This document shows, in pieces, positions 1 to 5,082 of a stretch of DNA of 5,204 bases. A model generated the notes under the pieces. It was not told the DNA's origin. It saw only the letters and a list, made by a program, of their open reading frames with translations, and ran no database searches. Each line of letters starts with the position of its first letter. The stretch's first letter is position 1. The DNA comes from CAYRTD01 sp964426915. GTDB taxonomy: Bacteria; Bacteroidota; Bacteroidia; Bacteroidales; GCA-2748055. The stretch spans positions 1 through 5,204 of the forward strand of contig CAYRTD010000206.1 in assembly GCA_964426915.1 (NCBI GenBank). The letters are read 5' to 3'. The position numbers and the translations under genes were made by a program.

Positions 1-16
1 GTTTATGGGTGAAGTC

Positions 17-46
17 ACCGATTACCGATTACCGATCACTGATTAC
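17..46. repeat. Heptamer tandem repeat (ACCGATT)n
   Basis: Four consecutive 7-bp units are visible: ACCGATT, ACCGATT, ACCGATC, ACTGATT, followed by AC. A related piece, ACCGATTACACCG, recurs near 145-158. Short ACCGATT/ACCGATC strings of this kind are, to my recollection, common between genes in Bacteroidota, so this is probably a non-coding simple repeat. No function can be assigned. Confidence 0.75.
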
Positions 47-53
47 TTTTTAA

Positions 54-82
54 GGGTTTATGGGGTGATGGGGGGATTGGGG
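54..82 (+). other. Potential G-quadruplex motif
   Basis: Four G tracts lie close together on the + strand: 54-56 (3 G), 62-65 (4 G), 70-75 (6 G) and 79-82 (4 G). Loops of 5, 4 and 3 nt separate them. This meets the usual G3+N1-7 rule for an intramolecular quadruplex. It lies about 150 bp upstream of the acetyltransferase start in an otherwise AT-rich region. Folding and any regulatory role are inference only. Confidence 0.5.
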
Positions 83-195
83 TCAGAAACGAGTCAGTCC
101 TGGAGTGGAAGTATAAGTTTATAGCCTTTGGTGTCATACTAAATACCGATTACACCGAAAAATTGTGTAAATTGGAGATTTGCTAATTTTCGGGA

Positions 196-210
196 TGAGC
201 GGAGTCGAAG
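196..210 (+). repeat. TGAGCGGAGTCGAAG short interspersed repeat-like motif
   Basis: The 15-mer TGAGCGGAGTCGAAG lies just upstream of the acetyltransferase gene. Strings of the form GAGCGNAGTCGAAG recur between genes in many bacterial genomes, often as arms of palindromes. The matching opposite arm is not seen in this window, so this would be a half element or a lone copy. Assignment rests on recollection of the motif only. Confidence 0.3.
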
Positions 211-229
211 TAATTAATGGCATGGGCAT

Positions 230-766
230 ATGATAATAAAGATTGATACAGAATTAGAATTAAAACAACTGGAGAGATCGGATTCGAATGATATTTTTGA
301 AGCCATTGACAGTCAAAGGGAATATTTGGGAAAATGGTTGCCGTTTGTGGATTTAACCAGGGAAATATCTGATACGGAAAAATATGTAGATTCGGTAGTT
401 GATGCACCAGAAGACAGGTTTGAATATGTTTTTACAATTAGGAAACAGGATAAATTCATAGGACTTATTGGTTTCAAAGATACCGACAGGTTGAATAAAA
501 AGACAGAAATCGGATACTGGCTTTCTGAGAGATATCAAAAACAGGGAATTGTTACAAGATCGGTTGATCAGCTCTGTCATTTTGCTTTCAACAAGTTAGG
601 CATAAACAGGATTCAGATAAAATGTGCTGTTGAAAACCATGCAAGTAAGGTCATTCCACAGAAGCTGGGATTTATTTTCGAAGGATTTGAGAGAGACGGT
701 GAATTGCTGACCGGAAACATATATACAGATCTGGAAGTTTATAGTAAACTTAAGATTGATAAATGA
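230..766 (+). CDS. GNAT family N-acetyltransferase, RimJ/RimL type
   Basis: This 178-residue protein is full length for the RimJ/RimL branch of GNAT acetyltransferases, which move an acetyl group from acetyl-CoA to the N-terminus of ribosomal proteins or to other amines. It is cytoplasmic, with no signal peptide. The N-terminal strand and first helices include the family-like stretch QREYLGKWLPFVD (residues 29-41). The core strand reads FIGLIGF (76-82). IGYWLSERYQKQGIVTRSV (94-112) is the acetyl-CoA pyrophosphate loop, with the Q-x-x-G-x-V form of the Q/RxxGxG/A signature. The segment ENHASKVIPQKLGF (135-148) is the usual N-x-x-S...KLGF motif B. The ATG at 230 begins directly with the first strand, and nearby upstream ATGs (217, 222) are out of frame. 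No Shine-Dalgarno sequence is seen. The actual substrate cannot be told; annotation as rimL specifically would be over-reading. Confidence 0.92.
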   Translation: MIIKIDTELELKQLERSDSNDIFEAIDSQREYLGKWLPFVDLTREISDTEKYVDSVVDAPEDRFEYVFTIRKQDKFIGLIGFKDTDRLNKKTEIGYWLSERYQKQGIVTRSVDQLCHFAFNKLGINRIQIKCAVENHASKVIPQKLGFIFEGFERDGELLTGNIYTDLEVYSKLKIDK

Positions 767-780
767 TTTCAGGAACGTTT

Positions 781-860
781 TGACCGCTGTTGAAGACATG
801 CTGGGATCAAGGCTTGCGACCGCGTGCCGCCTTATCTGCCTCTGGCGAGGTATGAAACTG
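781..860. repeat. GC-rich palindromic intergenic patch
   Basis: Between the acetyltransferase and the lipoprotein gene the base composition rises sharply in GC for about 80 bp. Within it, 837-852 can form a hairpin of six pairs (TGCCTC / GAGGTA, one of them G-U) around the loop TGGC. No T run follows, so it is not a typical intrinsic terminator. It may be a dispersed palindromic intergenic element or an RNA-level structure. No coding frame of note was seen. Confidence 0.3.
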
Positions 861-931
861 TACATTATTCGCACCGCTTATCCAACTAAAAATGTCTATT
901 CAAATTTTCTACACCATATAATACTTGTAAA

Positions 932-1711
932 ATGAAGCCTATCATTATTTTATTTGCAGCAAGTTTTATGATCATTAGCTGCGACAAGGAAAAAACAGAT
1001 CTAGATAAAATAGACAGTTACCCAATAGGAATAGGAAGTGAATGGCTCTATGATTATAGCGGTAAATTTTACACAGCTTCAGGTGAAGAAAAAAAATTAC
1101 ATTCTGAAATAAGAGTAAAGATTGAAAAGGATACAGTACTGAATGATACGATGAATGTTCTCATATTCAGGGCCTATGATTCATATTCCGAACATATATC
1201 AACCGAATATTTGTTCATGGATTCGGAAGGCCTTAAAAATTACGCTTATGAAAATCCGGGGAGGAATGTATTTGCACGAAATCTTCCGGATAATGTTTTA
1301 TTGCATCAGGCATTCAATCCATCAATAAAGAAAAAGTCGACTATTGGAGATGATATATTTTATGAAGCCATTCCAAGGTTGCATATACCCTTTCCGCTGA
1401 ATGCAGATTCAAAATGGACCTATTTACATGCTACCGAAAGACTTGATTGGCAAATTGATAAAGAAGCAATCGGAAAAGAACGTATTTCTCTAAATGGCAA
1501 TGACTATAATTGTCTGAAAATAAAATGGATATATGTTAAATCATGCCTTTCCTCACCCCCTGAGATTACAGATTGGATATCCAAAGAAGGCCTGGTGAAA
1601 AGACTTACGCTTATAAAAAATGGAACACTGGTAGATGAATATGGCCAGGAAATCGGAAATGCAGATATGACAGAAGAATTAGTAGTGAAAGAGATCAGAT
1701 TGAAAAATTGA
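932..1711 (+). CDS. Putative lipoprotein of unknown function
   Basis: The protein has 259 residues. It starts with a short lipoprotein signal: MKP, a hydrophobic stretch (residues 4-15), then the lipobox IISC with the lipidated cysteine at residue 17, followed by DKEKTD. Signal peptidase II processing and attachment to the envelope are therefore expected. Acidic residues right after the cysteine would be compatible with surface export as known for some Bacteroidota lipoproteins, but inner-leaflet retention is equally possible. The mature part begins YPIGIGSEWLYDYSG (30-44), a G-x-x-W-x-Y pattern often seen at the start of small secreted Bacteroidota proteins, and looks beta-rich. No enzyme motif was recognised. 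The stop codon TGA (1709-1711) overlaps the ATG of the DUF2007 frame by one base, so the two were probably co-translated. No convincing promoter was found upstream. Confidence 0.85.
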   Translation: MKPIIILFAASFMIISCDKEKTDLDKIDSYPIGIGSEWLYDYSGKFYTASGEEKKLHSEIRVKIEKDTVLNDTMNVLIFRAYDSYSEHISTEYLFMDSEGLKNYAYENPGRNVFARNLPDNVLLHQAFNPSIKKKSTIGDDIFYEAIPRLHIPFPLNADSKWTYLHATERLDWQIDKEAIGKERISLNGNDYNCLKIKWIYVKSCLSSPPEITDWISKEGLVKRLTLIKNGTLVDEYGQEIGNADMTEELVVKEIRLKN

Positions 1712-1939
1712 TGCTTTTGAAAAAAATGTCAACAGTTGTATTAAAAACATGTAATACTCCTTTTGAAGCTAATCTTATTAAAGGAATGCTTGAAAATAAG
1801 GATATAAATTGTTTCCTGACCAATGAAAACTTTTCAAACCTTATGCCTCATTATAATGGGATTATGGGTGCAGGAGTACAAGTTAAATTTTTATGTAATG
1901 GATGAACTCAAGATGCTTAAAATACTTCTTTCTGATAAA
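1711..1939 (+). pseudogene. DUF2007 domain protein, frameshifted
   Basis: Starting at ATG 1711 (or MSTVV at 1726), the frame gives a recognisable DUF2007 domain. It has the VVLKTCNTPFEANLIKGML opening strand and helix, CFLTNENFSNLMPHYN in the middle and GIMGAGVQVK near the end. In this frame it stops at 1903-1905. If one T is removed from the T run at 1888-1892, translation continues as VKFYVMDELKMLKILLSDK, which is the expected last strand and helix of the domain. This makes a single-base insertion (or a base-calling error) the simplest reading. DUF2007 proteins are small putative signal-transducing domains without known reactions. Translational coupling to the upstream lipoprotein is suggested by the one-base overlap of stop and start. 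After the domain the frame runs into a hydrolase fragment, so the locus is damaged beyond the frameshift alone. Confidence 0.7.
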
Positions 1940-2218
1940 ACGGCTTCAGGTACCAGGGTCCCCATAAATTTTATTATAAGTCTCCTTAACACTGATCCGG
2001 AAATTGAACCGGAAAACTTCAAAATTCCGGTATTACTGGTTCATCCGGAATTTGACGAATGGACGCCGGTATGGATCAGTAAGCTCTTTTTTGATAGAAT
2101 TATGGGAGAGAAAGAACTCAAAATACTGAATAAGGCAGGACACTTTCCAATCGAAAAACCGGGTATTGATCAATTGCCGGTGTATGTGGAGGAATTTATT
2201 GATAGAGTTAGGGTATAA
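1940..2218 (+). pseudogene. Alpha/beta hydrolase, C-terminal remnant
   Basis: About 92 codons in the second frame, continuous with the repaired DUF2007 frame, resemble the last third of an alpha/beta hydrolase. KIPVLLVHPEFDEWTP contains the strand-beta6/turn with the likely catalytic Asp (codon at 2054). ELKILNKAGHFPIEKPG contains the likely catalytic His (codon at 2141). The final helix QLPVYVEEFIDRV matches the usual end of the fold. The cap region is only partly present (RVPINFIISLL). The whole N-terminal half is missing, including the nucleophile elbow G-x-S-x-G and the oxyanion strand, so it cannot be an active hydrolase. No independent start codon or ribosome site is seen. A deletion that fused the upstream DUF2007 gene to the tail of a hydrolase gene explains the arrangement. 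If a product is made it would be a nonfunctional fragment. Confidence 0.7.
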
Positions 2219-2420
2219 TAAACCAACCGTTAATTTTGCCCGTCATACCAAGAGAGGTGATAACCACATTTCCCATTTTCTTATAGGCAAAACGGGGATG
2301 GTTGAGAAAATCACGCAAATCAGGGTTCATACAAGAGGAATAATGTGTGCAGGAAGGAGGAATGCTTTTAGATTGTAAGTTCTTACCAGGATGTTTCCCA
2401 ATGTGTAATTCTAACCACAA
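2208..2420 (-). pseudogene. Possible truncated fragment, weakly E2 acyltransferase-like
   Basis: A 70-codon frame on the reverse strand ends in KKMGNVVITSLGMTGKINGWFI. This resembles the beta-strand segment (GTVxVTSxGMxGxxxGW) that I recall from small proteins related to the catalytic domain of 2-oxoacid dehydrogenase acyltransferases. The preceding part, NPDLRDFLNHPRFAY, fits less clearly and the first 30 residues look like non-coding translation. The frame breaks off right after the motif, at the point where the hydrolase remnant on the other strand ends (2216-2218). That is consistent with a rearrangement junction near 2215-2225. The family assignment is tentative. It could also be a chance frame. 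Confidence 0.25.
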
Positions 2421-2683
2421 TATGTCCTCCCTTGTCTACATCTTGCAAATAAAGTTGTTAGTGAAGCTGGACCGAATGAAGCAGAAGCAGGTGGGCTTAT
2501 GGTTTCTCAATAGTCTGTAAATACGGGTGAAGTTTATAATACTTTCGCTAATAAATCTTTTTTAACAAATATTTTCCTTTACCACTGGAAATCTGGCTTA
2601 ATTTTCCTTATGCTATGGTCAAAGCTTCTTATTTACCGGAAATTCAAATACCTTCCGGTTTAATCAGAGATAAATTATCAGAG
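2219..2683. other. Stretch without an intact gene
   Basis: No complete gene is supported in these 465 bases. Apart from the doubtful reverse-strand fragment there is a short plus-strand frame around 2436-2516 that includes VVSEAGPNEAEAGGLMVSQ before a stop. It looks coding-like but is not recognised and lacks both a start and an upstream domain. The last 100 bases (about 2530-2610) are AT-rich and probably hold the promoter of the downstream DUF748 gene, but no clear TAnnTTTG element was found. The stretch reads as decayed sequence flanked by living genes. Confidence 0.5.
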
Positions 2684-3751
2684 ATGAAACGAAAATGGAT
2701 AATACTTCTTTCAATACTTGGCCTGTTGATCATCCTGCGGCTTATAGCTCCGCATTTTCTTTTGAAAACGGCAAATAACAAATTAAGTAAAATTGAAAGA
2801 TACCGGGGCGTTGTAGAAGATGTGGATTTACGCTTATATAAGGGAACATACATTATCGACAGCAGCTATTTTATGAAGAAGACCGGCGACTTTGAGGAAC
2901 CCTTCATGGCTGCTGAAGAAGTTGAAATAATGGTTGACTGGGATGCCCTTTTCAGGAATGGAAAACTGGTGGCTCTGATTATTGTGAACAATGCGGAAAT
3001 GAATTTTTCCGTCAGATGGAAAAACAGGGAAACCGGAGAAAAGATAAAACAATTTGGAAAAGGAGTTGACTGGCTTCAGCACTTCAAAAAGATGTCACCG
3101 CTTATGTTCAACAGGCTTATTGTTAAAAATTCACGGATTAACTATATCGATTATACCACTGAACCGGTAACTTCTGCCTATCTGAATGACATTCGGATCC
3201 ATGCTACCAATCTGCAAAATATTACGAGCAAAGATGAACCTTTACCAGGTGATATGACAATGTCGGCAACTACAATGGGAGGAGGCATACTGGATTTCAG
3301 TTCCAGGGTAAACTTTGTGAAAAAACCAATGGATCTTAATATAAACATGACCATAGAGGGAATGGATATTGTTGATTGGAATGATTTTATGATAGCCTAT
3401 ACAAGTCTTGATTTTGAATCCGGGGTATTTAATCTTTATTCTGAAATCGAAGTAAAAAACGGAAAAGTAAACGGCTATGTAAAGCCCCTTATTGATAATG
3501 TGAGTCTCCTTAACTGGGACCAGGAAAAAGGATCCTTTCTGGATAAAGCCTGGGAGGCCATAGCAGGTGCTGTAACGGAAGTCTTCGAAAATCAGGAGGA
3601 AGACCAGCTATCCACCCGTGTGCCAATTTCAGGAGAAGTGAAGGGCGCCGATGCTGATGTGTTGACTGGAATATGGAACATTTTCAAAAATGCCTTCATC
3701 GAAGCTTTCAATAAGGAACTGGAACATGATGTTGATCCGGGAGAGGAGTAG
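2684..3751 (+). CDS. DUF748 / AsmA-like membrane-anchored protein
   Basis: The chosen start, ATG 2684, gives 355 residues beginning MKRKWIILLSILGLLIILRL, a positively charged N-terminus followed by one membrane segment (about residues 5-22). The earlier in-frame ATG at 2615 would put 23 polar residues ahead of it and is less likely. After the anchor the protein would lie in the periplasm. It shows DUF748/AsmA-type features. These are VDLRLYKGTYIIDSSYF (48-64), a beta-rich block with VEIMVDWDALFRNGKLVALIIV (80-101), NRLIVKNSRINYIDY (143-157) and SAYLNDIRIHATNL (164-177). They are followed by a repeating strand region with GYVKPLIDNVSLLNWDQEKG (264-283) and a C-terminal part VPISGEVKGADADVLTGIW...NAFIEAF. 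Known relatives of the AsmA clan bridge or line the periplasm and are linked to lipid transport and outer membrane homeostasis. That role is inferred by family only. It appears intact and monocistronic. Confidence 0.82.
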   Translation: MKRKWIILLSILGLLIILRLIAPHFLLKTANNKLSKIERYRGVVEDVDLRLYKGTYIIDSSYFMKKTGDFEEPFMAAEEVEIMVDWDALFRNGKLVALIIVNNAEMNFSVRWKNRETGEKIKQFGKGVDWLQHFKKMSPLMFNRLIVKNSRINYIDYTTEPVTSAYLNDIRIHATNLQNITSKDEPLPGDMTMSATTMGGGILDFSSRVNFVKKPMDLNINMTIEGMDIVDWNDFMIAYTSLDFESGVFNLYSEIEVKNGKVNGYVKPLIDNVSLLNWDQEKGSFLDKAWEAIAGAVTEVFENQEEDQLSTRVPISGEVKGADADVLTGIWNIFKNAFIEAFNKELEHDVDPGEE

Positions 3752-3939
3752 GTGTATACCTGAAAACCATAAATAATAATTTTTTTAATAAAAAAGAGAG
3801 TCATATAAATGAAAATATTGAACTATCTGTTTATAAGGAAGATTTAAAACATATTATACCTGAAGTGGAAAAAATACACATGGGTTTTGAACCGCTAAAA
3901 ACCAGGAGAGAAGTTTTGATAGAATTTATTGAAAGTTAA
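3736..3939 (+). pseudogene. Start-less remnant frame upstream of XRE gene
   Basis: An open frame of 67 codons runs from just after a TGA (3733-3735) to the TAA at 3937-3939, 3 nt before the ATG of the XRE gene. Its second half looks like real protein: ENIELSVYKEDLKHIIPEV followed by EKIHMGFEPLKTRREVLIEF. There is no ATG, GTG or TTG in this frame before the ATG at 3880, which would leave only 19 residues. It is therefore best read as the C-terminal end of a gene whose 5' part has been lost. The tight spacing to the HTH gene resembles a toxin-antitoxin or two-gene operon layout. The family is not recognised. A non-standard start or a very short peptide from 3880 cannot be excluded. Confidence 0.4.
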
Positions 3940-3942
3940 ATT

Positions 3943-4320
3943 ATGGCAAAAGCAATTGACAGGATCAAAAAGATAGCCAGCGAAGAAAAGACAGGCTGGT
4001 TAAAGCAGGCGGAATACAGGCAGGAAAATAAAGCCTGGAGAAGACGTTCTTTTCAGATTGCTGTTCGTATTCTGCGAGAAATACGTAAGCAAAAAGAAAC
4101 CATTGGTTTGACACAAAAAAAGCTGGCTCTGGAAATGGGAGTTTCTCCGCAATACATCAATAAGATTGTGAAAGGCCAGGAGAACCTTACCCTTGAAACG
4201 ATCTCTAAAATTGAAGACGTTCTGGGCATTCGCCTGATTGAAGTTCCTGAAATGGAAGCTGTCATTTCTGTTAAAGCTTCAGATGAAAAAGAAAATCTGG
4301 TATTTAAAAGGAATACATGA
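3943..4320 (+). CDS. XRE-type helix-turn-helix protein, antitoxin-like
   Basis: This 125-residue cytoplasmic protein has a basic helical N-terminal part, EKTGWLKQAEYRQENKAWRR (residues 15-34). A Cro/C1-type HTH follows at about 50-96: TIGLTQKKLALEMGVSPQYI, then NKIVKGQENLTLETISKIED and VLGIRLI. The stretch ALEMGVSPQYINKIVKGQ carries the turn and the recognition helix. Family members with this exact layout, an N-terminal helical extension plus one HTH, occur widely in Bacteroidota and often sit next to toxin genes, where they bind operator DNA and repress the operon. Here the upstream partner is only a remnant frame ending 3 nt before the ATG. The protein itself looks complete, so it may be an orphan antitoxin or an independent regulator. 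The ATG at 3943 is the first in frame and no strong ribosome site precedes it. Confidence 0.9.
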   Translation: MAKAIDRIKKIASEEKTGWLKQAEYRQENKAWRRRSFQIAVRILREIRKQKETIGLTQKKLALEMGVSPQYINKIVKGQENLTLETISKIEDVLGIRLIEVPEMEAVISVKASDEKENLVFKRNT

Positions 4321-4394
4321 TTTGAATCGAACCTCAGGGGTTTTAAAAATCATGGAATAAAGAAATAATCTGAAGTGGGATGTAAAGTTTCACT

Positions 4395-4652
4395 GTGATA
4401 ACAGAAAAAAACCGGGCGCCTTTTCAAAATATGTTCTGCCTTTTTTACGGAGGCAAGATTGAAATTTATATCCTGCGGACCGGAAAATACCCAAAAACGG
4501 AAAATGACAATCACTTCATTTTCGGGACTGAGGTTTGCAGCTATGAAGGTGTCGGAAGATTTGTGATGGGGCTTCCGGATGAGTTGGAAATACTGGAAAC
4601 CGAAGATTTTAAAAATCATTTAAAAGAAAAATTAAAAAATTCGGGATTTTAA
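4395..4652 (+). CDS. Small protein, resembles WYL-domain C-terminus
   Basis: The frame begins at GTG 4395, 75 bp after the XRE gene, and gives 85 residues. An in-frame TAA at 4383-4385 lies just upstream, so it cannot extend much. The C-terminal half, SYEGVGRFVMGLPDELEILETEDFKNHLKEKLKN (in pieces: SYEGVGRFVMGLPDE, then LEILETEDFKNHLKEKLKN), resembles the final strand-helix part of WYL-domain regulators, where a G-R-F/W-V-L-G-L motif precedes an EVLEPE-helix. The N-terminal 45 residues, NMFCLFYGGKIEIYILRTGK and onward, are not recognised, and the usual HTH plus full WYL core is absent. It may be a truncated WYL protein or an unrelated small protein of defence-associated type. A true start at GTG is uncertain. 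An AT-rich inverted repeat overlaps the stop codon. Confidence 0.5.
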   Translation: MITEKNRAPFQNMFCLFYGGKIEIYILRTGKYPKTENDNHFIFGTEVCSYEGVGRFVMGLPDELEILETEDFKNHLKEKLKNSGF

Positions 4653-4657
4653 TTTTT
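4627..4657. terminator. AT-only stem-loop at gene end, possible terminator
   Basis: AAAAATTAAAA at 4627-4637 is perfectly complementary to TTTTAATTTTT at 4647-4657, with the 9-nt loop AATTCGGGA between. The stem overlaps the TAA stop of the small frame and ends in a T run, as intrinsic terminators do. It holds no G-C pair, so the hairpin is weak. It would read the same in both directions. Function is tentative. Confidence 0.35.
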
Positions 4658-4669
4658 ATACTGCCAGGA

Positions 4670-4695
4670 TTTGACAGTGTGTATTTATAACTTTG
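4670..4695 (+). promoter_or_regulatory. Candidate Bacteroidota promoter, distal to hicB
   Basis: TAACTTTG at 4688-4695 matches the Bacteroidota -7 consensus TAnnTTTG exactly. A TTTGACA element begins at 4670 upstream, but the gap between TTG and the -7 box is only 14 bp, short of the usual 17-23. It would give a 5' leader of about 80 nt for the HicB gene. Confidence 0.3.
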
Positions 4696-4730
4696 ATAAA
4701 GAATTTTTTATAAAAGGAAAACAAACGTTC

Positions 4731-4758
4731 TTTGAATTTAAAATAAACAGTATCTTTA
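4731..4758 (+). promoter_or_regulatory. Candidate hicB promoter, proximal
   Basis: TTTG at 4731-4734 and TATCTTTA at 4751-4758 form a -33/-7 pair with a 16-bp gap. The -7 box differs from TAnnTTTG in its last base only. Transcription would begin about 15 nt before the HicB start. The -7 box lies inside the inverted repeat at 4750-4774, which suits an autoregulated promoter. Confidence 0.4.
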
Positions 4759-4774
4759 CATGTATATAAGATAC
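4750..4774. promoter_or_regulatory. Inverted repeat, possible operator of hicB
   Basis: GTATCTT (4750-4756) and AAGATAC (4768-4774) are perfect inverted 7-bp arms separated by 11 bp. The spacer starts with the palindrome TACATGTA (4757-4764). The element covers the -7 box and ends 5 bp before the HicB ATG, the expected place for a repressor site. The short HicB encoded here has no visible DNA-binding domain, so another protein might be the binder. Confidence 0.45.
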
Positions 4775-4779
4775 TACAC

Positions 4780-4992
4780 ATGGCTTACAGATTGATCATA
4801 AAAAAAGCAGATGAAGGCGGATTTATCGGAATTGTACCCGAAATTCCAGGAGCTTTAACTCAGGGAGAAACCGAAAAGGAAGTTCGTGAGAACATCAAAG
4901 AAGCTATTAATTTACTGCATGAAACCCGGCTTAAGATGGCGCTGAAGGATTTGGAGGGTGCAAATTACAAGCTTGAGGAATTAGATTTGTAA
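4780..4992 (+). CDS. HicB family antitoxin, orphan
   Basis: The 70-residue protein has the HicB partial RNase H-like fold. Strand 1 is YRLIIKKADEGGFIGIVPEI and includes the usual G-G-F/Y-x-x-x-V-P-E-I/L-P-G turn. TQGETEKEVRENIKEAINLL follows as the main helix. The conserved Cys after PG is Ala here (PGALTQGET). The last part, ETRLKMALKDLEGANYKLEE, is a charged helix, and there is no Arc/HTH-type DNA-binding domain, as in the short HicB class. In standard pairs HicB binds and blocks the mRNA interferase HicA. No HicA-like frame (about 60 residues with a GSH motif) is visible on either side: 127 bp of promoter region lie upstream and the CRISPR array begins within about 60-90 bp downstream. The gene may therefore be an orphan or may have changed partner. 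The ATG at 4780 is the only sensible start. Confidence 0.87.
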   Translation: MAYRLIIKKADEGGFIGIVPEIPGALTQGETEKEVRENIKEAINLLHETRLKMALKDLEGANYKLEELDL

Positions 4993-5006
4993 AATTATTT
5001 AAATCC

Positions 5007-5052
5007 CTTACATCACCTACCTCTCGAAACTTTTCAATAAACAAGACACAGT
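5007..5052 (+). repeat. Putative eroded terminal CRISPR repeat
   Basis: The last 8 bases of the CRISPR repeat, GACACAGT, recur at 5045-5052. The distance from there to the first full repeat (5053-5082) is exactly 30 bp, the same as the intact spacer. The remaining 38 positions of the expected repeat frame hardly match. This fits a repeat at the array end that has kept only its inner edge, with 5053-5082 as an extra spacer. A chance 8-mer in this exact register would be about 1 in 65,000, though I looked for it after seeing the array. Confidence 0.5.
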
Positions 5053-5082
5053 GCTTGTTATGTGCTGAACGGTTTATCAGCA

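Noticed and set aside
582..590. TTGCTTTCA inside the acetyltransferase gene, identical to part of the CRISPR repeat, as a possible anti-repeat.
   Set aside because: Only 9 bp match, it lies in a conserved coding segment (HFAFNKLG), and the flanks show no further complementarity.
917..922. TATAAT just before the lipoprotein start as a -10 box.
   Set aside because: It is 10 nt from the ATG, lacks a -33/-35 partner, and is not the Bacteroidota -7 form. It is expected by chance in AT-rich DNA.
1886..1900. Programmed ribosomal frameshift at AAATTTTTA.
   Set aside because: The shift needed is +1 (or -2), not the usual -1, and no stimulatory stem or pause signal is evident. The downstream frame leads into a broken hydrolase.
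2615..2683. Earlier ATG at 2615 as the start of the DUF748 protein.
   Set aside because: It would put 23 mostly polar residues ahead of a normal N-terminal membrane anchor. ATG 2684 gives the expected basic-hydrophobic beginning.
4350..4619. Reverse-strand 89-codon frame opposite the WYL-like gene.
   Set aside because: Its translation shows no domain-like pattern and the + strand frame has better protein character. It is taken as a shadow.
5063..5082. Inverted repeat TGCTGA/TCAGCA directly before the first full CRISPR repeat as a leader element.
   Set aside because: It lies wholly within the 30-bp interval that looks like an old spacer. A 6-bp arm can occur by chance.
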